The translations under genes were made by a program, and so were the position numbers. Positions 16,596 to 24,461 of a stretch of 64,000 nucleotides of DNA are shown one piece after another. Positions within the stretch are counted from its first letter, which is position 1. Each line of letters opens with the position of its first letter. Source of the DNA: Cellvibrio sp. OA-2007 (lineage in GTDB: Bacteria; Pseudomonadota; Gammaproteobacteria; Pseudomonadales; Cellvibrionaceae); the NCBI RefSeq assembly GCF_000953825.1, contig NZ_BBUL01000084.1:1-64000 (forward strand), in the 5' to 3' direction. The notes under the pieces were generated by a model. That model saw only the letters and a program-made list of their open reading frames with translations. It was not told the DNA's origin and did no database searches.

Positions 16596-16751
16596 ATGAA
16601 ACTAATGAAATTCATTTGCGTGTTAGCGGTGGTATTGGGTTCTGCGGGTGCCAATGCCGGGGTGATGATTCCCGACCTGCGCGTGCAAGAGCCGGTCAGC
16701 AATTTTAACCCCCAACCTGAACCGCCTGGCACCATGATTATGGTGCAATAA
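16596..16751 (+). CDS. Secreted micropeptide with FNPQPEPPG motif
   Basis: 51 codons from ATG 16596, preceded by a strong AGAGGA site. A signal peptide (MKLMKFICVLAVVLGSAGANA) is followed by only about 30 residues ending in NFNPQPEPPGTMIMVQ. The NPQPxPPG motif recurs in many short bacterial proteins of unknown role. The gene lies between the M23-like gene and a hairpin terminator, so the two are likely co-expressed. It could be a partner or inhibitor of the upstream protein, or a signalling peptide; nothing in the sequence decides this. Confidence 0.65.
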   Translation: MKLMKFICVLAVVLGSAGANAGVMIPDLRVQEPVSNFNPQPEPPGTMIMVQ

Positions 16752-16761
16752 GACGAGTTAC

Positions 16762-16792
16762 CAAGAGGCGATCGCAATGCGATTGCCTCTTG
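16762..16792 (+). terminator. Hairpin terminator
   Basis: CAAGAGGCgATCGC and GCGATtGCCTCTTG form a 13-bp stem 10 nt after the micropeptide stop. The following T tract is weak, so termination may be partial. Confidence 0.6.
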
Positions 16793-16848
16793 TCATTTCA
16801 AGGTAAAAAATTAATTGAAATAATTTTCACCACTTTGCTCACAGCTCC

Positions 16849-16880
16849 CGTAGGTTGGCGGTGAGGAACGAACCCCAACA
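16849..16880. repeat. Palindromic repeat, copy 1
   Basis: CGTAGGTTGGCGGTGAGGAACGAACCCCAACA has GGTTGG-GGTGAG facing CGAACCCCAAC. Similar sequences occur at 20164..20198 and 55392..55422, each next to a cassette array. Confidence 0.6.
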
Positions 16881-16954
16881 TGAAAAAGTCGCGACAGAGG
16901 AAAATTTTCTCTACAAAAACCTGACCTCAAATAAACGGATTGGTCGCTTAAAGT

Positions 16955-16990
16955 AAGCACGCCATAACAATATGGGCGTGCTTTTTATTT
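16955..16990 (+). terminator. Terminator without an obvious gene
   Basis: AAGCACGCC and GGGCGTGCTT form a stem followed by TTTTATTTT. It closes a stretch (about 16793 to 16954) that holds no ORF, so it may end a small RNA or read-through from the micropeptide gene. Confidence 0.6.
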
Positions 16991-17186
16991 TGGGTTGTAA
17001 ATGTTTAGCGCCTAGAATAGACGATTACCTGAAAAATAAGAAAGGAGTATGGAAAACCGCAGGTCTTGAGAATTAACTATACAAATTGTCGAGCAGGGTA
17101 AGCACAAAAAGGTTGCGCTTACGGTCTGCATGCGAAAAGTGGTGGCCATTTTAAATGCGATGGTGCGAGATCATTGCGAGTGGCAA

Positions 17187-17240
17187 GCTAACTAAATTTG
17201 CGTTGCAGGTATTGATTTTTTACCACAGTCGCTTGTTATA
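17187..17240 (-). repeat. attC-like site 1 (left array)
   Basis: Read on the minus strand it runs from TATAACAAGCG to TTTAGTTAGC, with inner complementary boxes GGTA/TACC. This fits integron attC architecture (AAC and GTTR ends), and it sits directly after the stop of the gene at 17247..17549. Confidence 0.55.
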
Positions 17241-17246
17241 CGCTCT

Positions 17247-17549
17247 CTAGCTTTCTTTTTTCCCGAAATAATACCCTAAAATTAAAGTAATAATTGGGGG
17301 TAAAATAGTTGCACATTTATCGAAAATTTCTTTTCCCGGTGAATTGATGGCAGCATCAGGTTGTTCAAAATAGAACATTGCCATGGCAAGCGCAAAAAGA
17401 AGGCCGATACCCGTAAGTATTACAGCACCAAAACTAATTATTCTTGAATTATCACTTGATTCGCGCTGCTTTACCAGTACAAAAATAATTCCAACAATAA
17501 CTATCAGTTCGCCGAAGGAAAAAATTAATACAGGTTCCATGTTAATCAC
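17247..17549 (-). CDS. Cassette-borne small membrane protein
   Basis: 100 residues with three hydrophobic segments (about 8 to 25, 38 to 62 and 78 to 96) and a KKES end. No family is recognised. It lies on the minus strand between two attC-like sites, so it is probably a gene cassette. Three-helix proteins of this size are common, unexplained cargo of integron arrays. Confidence 0.6.
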   Translation of the reverse strand: MINMEPVLIFSFGELIVIVGIIFVLVKQRESSDNSRIISFGAVILTGIGLLFALAMAMFYFEQPDAAINSPGKEIFDKCATILPPIITLILGYYFGKKES

Positions 17550-17558
17550 TCCGATTTT

Positions 17559-17630
17559 GTTTCACGCCCGCAACAGCGGAAAATTAGGCGCGCCAGCGAA
17601 TAATTTTTCCGACTGCTTGCGCTTGTTAAA
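17559..17630 (-). repeat. attC-like site 2 (left array)
   Basis: On the minus strand TTTAACAAGCG opens the site and GGGCGTGAAAC closes it. The closing box is one base off GTTAAAC. Between them CAAGCAG-T-CGGAAAAATTA pairs with TAATTTTCCG-CTG-TTG, leaving extrahelical bases as in real attC folds. Confidence 0.65.
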
Positions 17631-17634
17631 TTTT

Positions 17635-18246
17635 CTATAAATCCGGCAAAACTGTTGGATCAAAGCCCCACATATGATCTGGATTTCGAGTACATCTAAC
17701 CACTGTAGTTTTATTGTTTTTTGGACCTATCGATCTAAGTTTAAGCTTGCCTGTACATTTGGGACAGCTACCCTCAATTTTAGTGATATATATTTCGCCT
17801 CTGGATCCAGATTCAAGACTAAAAAAAGGTGGAAAGCTCATGTGCTTAGTCTGCACTAGCACCATGCCAATAGGAAATAATATGGCACCGATTGCCATAG
17901 ATAAGATAAAGAAGAATTGATACTCAGTGCCTACAAACCCAAGAATACTTGCGATACTACCAAAGAGGCTAAGTAAACCGGAAAGAACCAGCCAAGAAGC
18001 CTTTAACTGAGTTCCTGCTATTGAGAGAGGCCTAACTTTCGTGCGATCAATGTACGCTTTCTCAAATTCATCTTCACTCGAATTAATATTAATCGTATTT
18101 CCAGTAACGTGATTCCGCTGGCCAAAGTTAATTGAGCTATCTCCAGATGAAATGGTTACATTTCCGGTTGGATTCAAATTGTTTCCACACTCAGAACAAA
18201 ACTTTGCTTGTTCAGTAGCTTCCACTCCACATTCAGTACAGTGCAT
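17635..18246 (-). CDS. Cassette-borne zinc-ribbon membrane protein
   Basis: 203 residues. The N-terminal zinc ribbon is CTECGVEATEQAKFCSECG (Cys 3, 6, 17 and 20). It is followed by a Gly/Asn/Ser-rich linker, two to three transmembrane segments (about 84 to 130) and a second ribbon-like C-terminal region (CPKC... CTRNPDHMWG). It is flanked by attC-like sites on both sides. The first ribbon is of the zinc_ribbon_2 type found in many small bacterial membrane proteins. The function is unknown; membrane stress or trafficking sensing would be a guess. Confidence 0.65.
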   Translation of the reverse strand: MHCTECGVEATEQAKFCSECGNNLNPTGNVTISSGDSSINFGQRNHVTGNTININSSEDEFEKAYIDRTKVRPLSIAGTQLKASWLVLSGLLSLFGSIASILGFVGTEYQFFFILSMAIGAILFPIGMVLVQTKHMSFPPFFSLESGSRGEIYITKIEGSCPKCTGKLKLRSIGPKNNKTTVVRCTRNPDHMWGFDPTVLPDL

Positions 18247-18266
18247 CGTTGTTATTTCTCCTAAAA

Positions 18267-18340
18267 TTTAACGAATGTTATGGACTTCCCCCTCTTGACA
18301 CGCAGTGCGCGGTGCTTGAGCGAATTATTAACTTGTTATT
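18267..18340 (-). repeat. attC-like site 3 (left array)
   Basis: On the minus strand it runs from AATAACAAGTT (overlapping the stop of the next gene) to CATTCGTTAAAT. The interior holds CTCAAGCACCGCGC, a 14-nt string also present in the attC at 54014..54060, with a small stem CAC-C-GC/GC-GTG. Confidence 0.55.
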
Positions 18341-18873
18341 TTTTCATAGAACTCAGCCAATTCCTTGTGGAACTCTGATTGAGCCTCTTTAACTTGGTCA
18401 CTTATTTTCGAAAGATTATTAAAACCTTGAATCTTTTTTTGGAAAATTATTTCTTCCCTAAGGGAGTATTCTATTTTTGTGCAAACACGGAGTTTTTCTA
18501 CTGCTTTTTCTGCCTTGAGCAAACGTAGCTTCGATACTGATGAATACAACTTAACCCAAGACTCAACTAAACCGACGTCACGCTCTTTAATTCCATCAAT
18601 ATTTTTTTGATTAAGTTCAATATGCTCTAAATCATTATCAGCTTTTATTGCAATGGACTTGGCTCTCGATAAAAACATATTTAAGGCATTAAAATATGTA
18701 TCTATGTCGTCAGATATTTTTTCTAACAACTTAATTTTATGTTCTAATACATACTTGTCTTGCGATGACTTTGCCGAATAGCGCATACCCAAGATAGTTA
18801 CAAAACCTGTAATCAATGAAGGGAGCCCAATTTTCACGACATTGTCTGCAACTTCAATCCAAGTTTTATCCAA
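18328..18873 (-). CDS. Cassette-borne membrane-anchored coiled-coil protein
   Basis: 181 residues. One N-terminal transmembrane helix (about 13 to 30, VKIGLPSLITGFVTILGM) is followed by a long, charged, mostly helical region rich in Lys, Glu and Leu that should form a coiled coil. No enzyme motif is visible. It sits between attC-like sites and reads in the same direction as its neighbours, as expected for an integron cassette. Confidence 0.6.
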   Translation of the reverse strand: MDKTWIEVADNVVKIGLPSLITGFVTILGMRYSAKSSQDKYVLEHKIKLLEKISDDIDTYFNALNMFLSRAKSIAIKADNDLEHIELNQKNIDGIKERDVGLVESWVKLYSSVSKLRLLKAEKAVEKLRVCTKIEYSLREEIIFQKKIQGFNNLSKISDQVKEAQSEFHKELAEFYEKITS

Positions 18874-18890
18874 TTTATTTCTCCATAGGC

Positions 18891-19023
18891 TCTTAAGTTA
18901 AAGCCGCGTACAACGGCAGTTTGTAAGTTGTGATTTTGTGGGTTAGTTTTGCGCAGAAAAATCACAAAACTGCGACTTACAAACTGTCCAGCGCACAACG
19001 TGCGCGAGTTGTTACGCTTGTTG
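18891..19023 (-). repeat. attC-like site 4 with long stem (left array)
   Basis: CAGTTTGTAAGT (18917 on) pairs with ACTTACAAACTG (up to 18987). The inner stretch TGTGATTTT/AAAATCACA continues the stem, giving more than 20 bp. The minus-strand outer parts are CGTAACAACTCG and GCTTTAACTTAAG. It resembles the long VCR-type attC sites. Confidence 0.65.
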
Positions 19024-19030
19024 GCGCTCA

Positions 19031-19884
19031 TTAAAATGCACGATCTTCCAGTTTTATAATATCACTGTAATAGGTCTCAAATGGTGTAACAACAGTTGCG
19101 ATTGTTCCCATAACTTTTGGCTGATTGAAAACATTTCTAATTACTAAGCTACCAGCAACTGCACTAATACCTCTTAACACTATAATAGTTCGCCTGAGGT
19201 AATCTTTATCTATAATCGCCTTTCTTCCAATAGTAAAAGCGGGTGACTTTACCTCTCTAATATATTTACTATCCACTCTCCCGGCATTATGGGCATATAG
19301 ATTTCTACGCGCAGTAATTTCGCAAAATATTTCTAAGTTTATTGAGTGATGATCTTTGAAGTGATTGCCGAATCCGAGTTTTGTCTTGCTATCTTTTAAA
19401 AAATAATCTAGTGGATTGCCATAAAAAATACTACGAACTTTTTCTTCAATAATAGAGCCAATTATTTCTTCACGAGATGATTTTGAAATAATTGTATCTA
19501 GCAATTTATATTGTCTATCAATCGTCTCCAGTGAATCTCTTGAGTTCAATTTTTCAGGGTGTTCCTCATAGACAGTAACCATTAGGTCTTTTAGAAAATC
19601 CTCTGTTAATGCAACTGCCGTGACAAATGACCTATCTGGATTTACTTTTTTGCGATATGATCAGCAACACCATAAGTATGCATAACTGATTTTTTATGAA
19701 TGGTTTTGCTTCGGCCAGACAAACTTTCTTGATCAAACTGTGAGATCGCCCCATCCTTTACTTTTTCTCGAATAATTTTTGTATAAAATTCGATGAAGTT
19801 ATACGAAGTCCAAACATCCTTCATGTCGCGATTATAGTCTTTAAATCTCGCTGCTATTCTTTTGTGTGGAGGTATAGAGTGCAT
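19031..19884 (-). CDS. HEPN-like cassette gene with internal -1 frame change
   Basis: Two frames join into one 284-residue protein. The upstream frame (19884 to 19642, MHSIPPHKRIAARFKDYNRD...) stops at TAA. Shifting -1 at the A6G run just before it continues as VNPDRSFVTAVALTEDFLKD into the downstream frame (to 19031) with no other stop. The second half holds EITARRNLYAHNAGRVDSKYI, the RxxxxH pattern of HEPN RNase-type domains (MAE_28990/MAE_18760-like). HEPN proteins are common toxins and anti-phage effectors. The shift may be programmed, a disabling mutation or a base-calling error in the homopolymer. It is flanked by attC-like sites. Confidence 0.6.
19645..19651 (-). promoter_or_regulatory. 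Candidate -1 slippery heptamer A AAA AAG
   Basis: The zero frame reads gcA AAA AAG TAA, so the canonical bacterial -1 slippery sequence lies in the right phase, directly before a stop. After a -1 slip the next codon is GTA and the frame stays open for 204 more codons. Confidence 0.5.
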
Positions 19885-19905
19885 GAATTATCCATTCCTG
19901 ATATG

Positions 19906-19983
19906 CGCTTACAATGTAATTAGATGGAAAGTTTCCGCCTTTCGCGTCGGAATTTTTTCGTCTAAGTTTTAAAGGTTGTTTAA
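19906..19983 (-). repeat. attC-like site 5 (left array)
   Basis: On the minus strand TTAAACAACC opens and ACATTGTAAGCG closes the site. TTAGA/TCTAA and TTCCG/CGGAA pair around a GACGCGAAAGG loop with A-rich bulges. It overlaps the end of the next gene, as attC sites often do. Confidence 0.5.
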
Positions 19984-20148
19984 TAACACATCTTCCAATT
20001 GCTCGCCATTACTGGCTTTTAATTGCGCCATCATTTGTTGTTGATGGCGCGAAAGGAGGAATACTTCCGGCTTAACTTTTGTGGGCTTGAGCAAAGTATT
20101 CATTTGCCCAGCTTTCATTACTGCACCTGCATCCGCTTTCGGCTCCAT
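19969..20148 (-). CDS. Small hypothetical cassette protein
   Basis: 59 codons from ATG 20148, which follows an AAGGG ribosome site. A longer frame to 20277 merely translates the palindromic repeat at 20164..20198 and is not preferred. The sequence (MEPKADAGAVMKAGQMNTLL... SRHQQQMMAQLKASNGEQLEDVLLNNL) is soluble and helical and has no known domain. It is the outermost gene of the minus-strand cassette series. Confidence 0.45.
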   Translation of the reverse strand: MEPKADAGAVMKAGQMNTLLKPTKVKPEVFLLSRHQQQMMAQLKASNGEQLEDVLLNNL

Positions 20149-20163
20149 TTCGCCCTTAACGCT

Positions 20164-20198
20164 CGTTGGGGTTCGCAAGCTCACTACCAACCTACGGG
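20164..20198. repeat. Palindromic repeat, copy 2
   Basis: GTTGGGGTTCGCAAGCTCAC and ACCAACCTACGGG reproduce, in inverse orientation, the repeat at 16849..16880. It borders the left cassette array on its other side. Confidence 0.6.
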
Positions 20199-20697
20199 CT
20201 GCTCTCTGCCTGACAGTCTGTAGCGTGAGTCGGAGGGCGGAAAACCAATTAAAGACCATAGCAATATTCCTCGCCAAATTAAATTACACGCTCTGACGCA
20301 ATTGCCACAAATCTCTTTGTGCGCGGCACAGCGCCGACACGCTCCTCTCTTACTATGACCACATGAACAAACGACAAGGTAGTCGCTGAACCTAAAGGAA
20401 TATTGTTCATTAGCTTCCGAAAGGAGGCTCCAGCCGGCTTGCCATTCCGGCAAGTGAATCTGCAATCCGAAAGCCGCAATTCCAGGGATGGGTTGCAGCT
20501 TTTTTGTGCTCATGTCGATAGCCAATAAGAATCTATTCATGTATTTCGATAAATTTTAAATATCGCCCGTATGGTGACACTCAATTGGCCGCCTGACGCC
20601 TGAATCCCTAATCTGTGCCCTGTAACGCAATTAACCCACGGGCTTAGCCCGTATAGACCCCAAGGGCGTAGCCCAATCAGATCTAGGAGTGTGACTC
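20199..20697. other. Intergenic stretch before ahpC
   Basis: About 500 bp with no convincing gene. A Cys-rich 118-codon minus-strand frame exists (20184..20540), but it runs through the palindromic repeat and has no ribosome site or domain. The last 100 bp should hold the ahpC promoter. The ribosome site AGGAG lies 10 nt before the ahpC ATG. I found no clear OxyR box. Confidence 0.5.
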
Positions 20698-21261
20698 ATG
20701 GCAACTATCAACTCAGAAATTAAACCTTTCAGCGCTCAGGCTTATCACCAAGGCAAATTCGTACCAGTGACTGACGCTGACCTGAAAGGTAAGTGGTCTG
20801 TGGTGTTCTTCTACCCAGCTGACTTCACCTTTGTTTGCCCCACCGAATTGGGCGACCTGGCGGACAACTACGCCGAATTCCAACGCATGGGCGTAGAGAT
20901 CTACTCAGTGTCTACCGACACTCACTTCACTCATAAAGCATGGCACGACAGCTCCGAGACCATTGGCAAAATCCAATACCCAATGATCGGCGACCCAACC
21001 GGCACTATCACGCGCAACTTCGGTGTGATGATCGAAGAGGCTGGTCTGGCTGATCGCGGTACTTTCGTGATCGATCCAGAAGGCAAAATCCAAATCATCG
21101 AAATCAACGCCGGTGGTATCGGCCGCGATGCATCTGAACTGCTGCGCAAAGTAAAAGCCGCGCAATACGTTGCTGCTCACCCAGGTGAAGTGTGCCCAGC
21201 TAAGTGGAAAGAAGGTGAAGCGACTTTGGCTCCATCTCTCGATTTGGTTGGAAAAATCTAA
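20698..21261 (+). CDS. ahpC: Alkyl hydroperoxide reductase subunit C
   Basis: 187 residues, the standard length for AhpC, a cytoplasmic typical 2-Cys peroxiredoxin that reduces hydrogen peroxide and organic peroxides. The peroxidatic Cys47 lies in [13 protein letters not shown] and the resolving Cys166 in GEVCPAKW. The start follows a good AGGAG site. The reductase gene ahpF lies 160 nt downstream, behind a palindromic repeat and a terminator-like hairpin. Expression is therefore probably stronger for ahpC than ahpF, as is usual. Confidence 0.98.
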   Translation: MATINSEIKPFSAQAYHQGKFVPVTDADLKGKWSVVFFYPADFTFVCPTELGDLADNYAEFQRMGVEIYSVSTDTHFTHKAWHDSSETIGKIQYPMIGDPTGTITRNFGVMIEEAGLADRGTFVIDPEGKIQIIEINAGGIGRDASELLRKVKAAQYVAAHPGEVCPAKWKEGEATLAPSLDLVGKI

Positions 21262-21273
21262 GATTGCTGATTC

Positions 21274-21342
21274 GTCACTCCCGCTTGCTGGAGTCCAGCT
21301 TTTAATTGCTAAGACCTATGGATCCCCGCATGAGGGGATGAC
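21274..21342. repeat. REP-like palindromic repeat between ahpC and ahpF
   Basis: GTCACTCCCGCTTGCTGGAG and GATCCCCGCATGAGGGGATG are the arms of a composite palindrome joined by CTAAGACCTATG. The same central AAGACCTATGGAT occurs in the repeat at 49156..49256. Confidence 0.65.
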
Positions 21343-21370
21343 ATTTGCAAGCAAGCAACCGTTGTAGAAA

Positions 21371-21396
21371 AAGCCCGCTCACAAGGCGGGCTTTTA
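21371..21396 (+). terminator. Terminator/attenuator between ahpC and ahpF
   Basis: AAGCCCGC and GCGGGCTT form the stem, followed by TTATTAAAA. It probably ends most ahpC transcripts before ahpF. Confidence 0.75.
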
Positions 21397-21421
21397 TTAA
21401 AAAATTCTTATGGAGAACACC

Positions 21422-22987
21422 ATGTTAGATGCCGCGATTAAAGGCCAACTCAAAGCCTATTTGGAAAAACTGCAACGCCCCATCCAACTGGTTGCAAGTC
21501 TGGATGACAGCGCAAAAAGTCAGGAGATGTATAGCCTTCTGCAAGAAATTTCTACACTTTCCGATAAAGTGAGTGTAAGTGATCAAGGTAATTCAAATTA
21601 TCGTCCATCGTTTGCAGTAGCCGCTCAAGGCGAGGCTCCGCACATTCATTTCGCAGGAATTCCAATGGGGCACGAGTTTACCTCGTTGGTTTTAGCCTTG
21701 TTGCAAACCGGTGGCCATCCGCCGAAAGTGGATGCAAAAACCATCGAACAAATTAAAGCGATTGACGGCAAGTTTCATTTTGAAGTCTTTGTCTCGCTCT
21801 CCTGTCACAACTGCCCGGACGTAGTGCAAGCGGTAAATTTATTGGCAGCGCTTAACCCGAATTTTTCTGCCACCATGATTGATGGCGCGCTCTTTCAAAA
21901 CGAAGTTGAGCAGCGCAAAGTTATGGCGGTGCCGAGTGTGTATTTAAACGGCGAGCATTTTGGCCAGGGCCGTATGACGCTGGAAGAAATTATCGCCAAA
22001 ATCGATACAGGTGCCGCCGAGCGCGATGCAAAAGCGCTGAGCGAACGTGATCCATACGATGTGCTAGTAATCGGTGGTGGCCCAGCCGGTGCGGCAGCAG
22101 CCATTTATTCTGCGCGCAAAGGTATTCGCACTGGTGTGGTCGCTGAACGTTTCGGCGGTCAGGTGTTGGATACTGTCTCGATCGAAAATTTTATTTCGGT
22201 AAAAGAAACCGAAGGCCCGAAACTGGCGATGGCCTTAGAGCAGCATGTTAAAGAATACGATGTTGATCTGATGAACTTGCAAAAAGCGGCGGAAGTTATT
22301 CCCGGTGAGAATCACGGTGATTTAATCGAAGTGAAGCTCGCTAGCGGTGCCAGCTTAAAAAGTAAAAGCATTATTCTCGCTACCGGCGCGCGCTGGAGAG
22401 AAATGAATGTGCCGGGCGAGCAAGAATATCGCGGCAAAGGTGTTGCCTACTGCCCACACTGCGACGGCCCTTTGTTTAAAGGCAAACGTGTGGCGGTAAT
22501 CGGCGGCGGCAACTCGGGTGTGGAAGCGGCAATTGATTTGGCGGGTATTGTCGCCCATGTGACTTTGATCGAATTCGATTCAAAATTGCGTGCCGATGCA
22601 GTTCTGCAGCGCAAATTATTCAGCTTGCCGAATGTGACGGTAATTACCGAGGCGCTGACAACAGAAGTGATCGGCAACGGTGAAAAAGTGACCGCACTGA
22701 AATACAAAAGCCGCAATACCGATGAAATCGCAACGGTAGAATTAGAAGGCATTTTTGTGCAAATCGGTTTGTTGCCCAATACCGACTTCTTAAAAGGTAC
22801 GGTGCAGCTGACCAATCGCGGTGAAATTGAAATCAACGCGCGCGGTGAAACATCAGTGCCGGGAGTGTTTGCGGCGGGCGATTGTACTAATGTGCCTTAC
22901 AAGCAAATTATTATCGCCATGGGCGCGGGAGCAACTGCATCACTCGGTGCGTTTGATCACTTGATTCGCACCAGTGCTCCGGCTTGA
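21422..22987 (+). CDS. ahpF: Alkyl hydroperoxide reductase subunit F
   Basis: 521 residues from ATG 21422 (GGAGAACACC upstream); an ATG at 21410 in frame lies too close to serve. The N-terminal tandem thioredoxin folds carry the CHNC disulfide (Cys128, Cys131). These are followed by an FAD site [10 protein letters not shown] (218 on), the thioredoxin-reductase CPHC centre (Cys344, Cys347) and an NADH site [10 protein letters not shown] (361 on). It passes electrons from NADH through FAD and both disulfides to AhpC in the cytoplasm. Confidence 0.97.
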   Translation: MLDAAIKGQLKAYLEKLQRPIQLVASLDDSAKSQEMYSLLQEISTLSDKVSVSDQGNSNYRPSFAVAAQGEAPHIHFAGIPMGHEFTSLVLALLQTGGHPPKVDAKTIEQIKAIDGKFHFEVFVSLSCHNCPDVVQAVNLLAALNPNFSATMIDGALFQNEVEQRKVMAVPSVYLNGEHFGQGRMTLEEIIAKIDTGAAERDAKALSERDPYDVLVIGGGPAGAAAAIYSARKGIRTGVVAERFGGQVLDTVSIENFISVKETEGPKLAMALEQHVKEYDVDLMNLQKAAEVIPGENHGDLIEVKLASGASLKSKSIILATGARWREMNVPGEQEYRGKGVAYCPHCDGPLFKGKRVAVIGGGNSGVEAAIDLAGIVAHVTLIEFDSKLRADAVLQRKLFSLPNVTVITEALTTEVIGNGEKVTALKYKSRNTDEIATVELEGIFVQIGLLPNTDFLKGTVQLTNRGEIEINARGETSVPGVFAAGDCTNVPYKQIIIAMGAGATASLGAFDHLIRTSAPA

Positions 22988-23027
22988 TAGTGTTTTGAAA
23001 ATGGAAGTGTTGGCGCACCTCCATTTT

Positions 23028-23789
23028 CTAGTAACTAGTTGTTACCCCTTTAATTGGGGATGCCTCTATTATTTTGGTGTTAATTTGCCATAGTTCAGCG
23101 TCTATTGGATCTGCATCATCCAAATTAAACAGTGCAATATTTTGGCTTATACCTGAGTATCTTTCCTCTCCCTTAAGTCGCGCATCAAATTGAGATTGAT
23201 AGATAATGCCGTCAAAACCGTTATGTTTAAAAAATTCTGCAATTATCTGAGTCGGGGTATAAAAGTGCCTCTGATTTTCATCTTCTGCTGGACGGGAGAA
23301 TGCTCCTCCAATCTCAATCCATGTGGATTTTTCAGAATCTTCGGCATTTTTCGGGTTATGGCCGAAATAATAGTGATGCCAGCCTGGGCGATCCAAGGTG
23401 CAATCAATAAGGTTTAGCTCTCTATTAGTAATAAATCTGGCAACTGTTATTGGTTGTCTATTTGCCGTTCTAGTTTCTGCGATAGCGGTTTCTTTTCGGC
23501 TGGCGAGGTACAGCACATTTATGTTGTAGGGATTAATTCTGCCTTCGCTGCGTAAGTTTTTTTTCGGTTTCATTTCCTCTTTGGTCAGAATTCCGCTCAC
23601 AGCGTTGCTTGCCCTAGCCCTAAAGTATTCCGCGCCTTGAGGGATTGATTGGGTTCGAGTTTTGCTTGAATCAAGAAGCGCATTTAGAAAAACATTGGTC
23701 TTTTCTGACCAAAAATGCCTTTCCTCATTTAAAACCCTTTCAATAAATTCTGAAAATGATTTTGGTGAAAGAATAAAATCGCTCATCAC
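23028..23789 (-). CDS. RES-domain protein
   Basis: 253 residues with a RES domain, the family of NAD+-degrading toxins. Visible are YFRARAS, the GRINPYNINVLYLA stretch, the Glu of AIAETR, and SGISQNIALF near the end. It lies 29 nt after a small XRE antitoxin-like gene, which itself follows a RelE-like toxin gene, so all three form one transcript. RES toxins normally pair with an Xre protein carrying DUF2384; the XRE here lacks that domain. Whether RES acts as a second toxin controlled by the same antitoxin is open. Confidence 0.75.
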   Translation of the reverse strand: MMSDFILSPKSFSEFIERVLNEERHFWSEKTNVFLNALLDSSKTRTQSIPQGAEYFRARASNAVSGILTKEEMKPKKNLRSEGRINPYNINVLYLASRKETAIAETRTANRQPITVARFITNRELNLIDCTLDRPGWHHYYFGHNPKNAEDSEKSTWIEIGGAFSRPAEDENQRHFYTPTQIIAEFFKHNGFDGIIYQSQFDARLKGEERYSGISQNIALFNLDDADPIDAELWQINTKIIEASPIKGVTTSY

Positions 23790-23818
23790 TTTTTGCCTAT
23801 TGGGATCACTGGTAATCG

Positions 23819-24079
23819 TTAAGCTGCTGTACTGTTATCCAATTTCCACCCTGGAAAAACCAATACTGCCGGATGGCACTTTAACGCGGTTGCCAGCACC
23901 TTAGCTCGCTCGACTCCAAGATTAATTCGGCCAGATTCAATGCTGGAAATGGTGGATTGCGGGATGCCAGTGAGTTCTGCCAGCTGATTTTGGCTCAGCT
24001 CCTGGAGTTCGCGAATAATGCGTACAGATTCACCGGGAGTGATGATTATGTGTTGTTTGGCGGGAATAAAATCTTTCAT
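23819..24079 (-). CDS. XRE-family antitoxin
   Basis: 86 residues with a clear Cro/C1 helix-turn-helix (LSQNQLAELTGIPQSTISSIESGRINLGVERAKVLATAL). The size and context (overlapping the preceding RelE-like toxin gene at base 24079) fit an antitoxin of a HigBA-type module, in which the toxin gene comes first. It would neutralise the toxin and repress the shared promoter near 24364. Confidence 0.85.
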   Translation of the reverse strand: MKDFIPAKQHIIITPGESVRIIRELQELSQNQLAELTGIPQSTISSIESGRINLGVERAKVLATALKCHPAVLVFPGWKLDNSTAA

Positions 24080-24363
24080 CAGGACTTCCTCTTGTAATCA
24101 TGAGGGGTAACTTCGACTACATTGACATAAAGCTCTTTGCCGTTGATTTGGTAAATAACGCGGTATTGAATATTTAGGCGTGACGAGCGAAAACCTTTCC
24201 ACTCCCCCTGTAATCGTTCATCCTTAAAACCTGTAATGGTTTTAAGGCCTTCCGGTCCGGAGATTTCAACAATGCTTTTCCATATCTCATAACGTGCCAA
24301 GATCTCAGCGGACACCTTGCTTAGTTGTTTCGTGAGCTTTCTATGTTCGTATATTGTCCACAT
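24079..24363 (-). CDS. RelE-family toxin
   Basis: 94 residues. The pattern KLTKQLSKVSAEILARYEIWK... LQGEWKGFRSSRLNIQYRVIYQ... YVNVVEVTPHDYKR is that of RelE/HigB ribosome-dependent mRNA interferases, with the basic SRLNIQYRVIY strand and a C-terminal His-Tyr-Lys. It is the first gene of the minus-strand toxin/antitoxin/RES trio. Confidence 0.85.
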   Translation of the reverse strand: MWTIYEHRKLTKQLSKVSAEILARYEIWKSIVEISGPEGLKTITGFKDERLQGEWKGFRSSRLNIQYRVIYQINGKELYVNVVEVTPHDYKRKS

Positions 24364-24461
24364 ATCTTTTATGGTATGTATTGCTGTTATGGTATGTCAA
24401 GTATTGAGGGTGTATCCCTGCCTTGAATTTCGGTATTTAGCATCAGAGCTCTCTGGTTATG

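Noticed and set aside
20184-20540. 118-codon Cys-rich minus-strand frame
   Set aside because: It runs through a palindromic intergenic repeat, has no ribosome site and no domain, and overlaps the upstream region of the small cassette gene.
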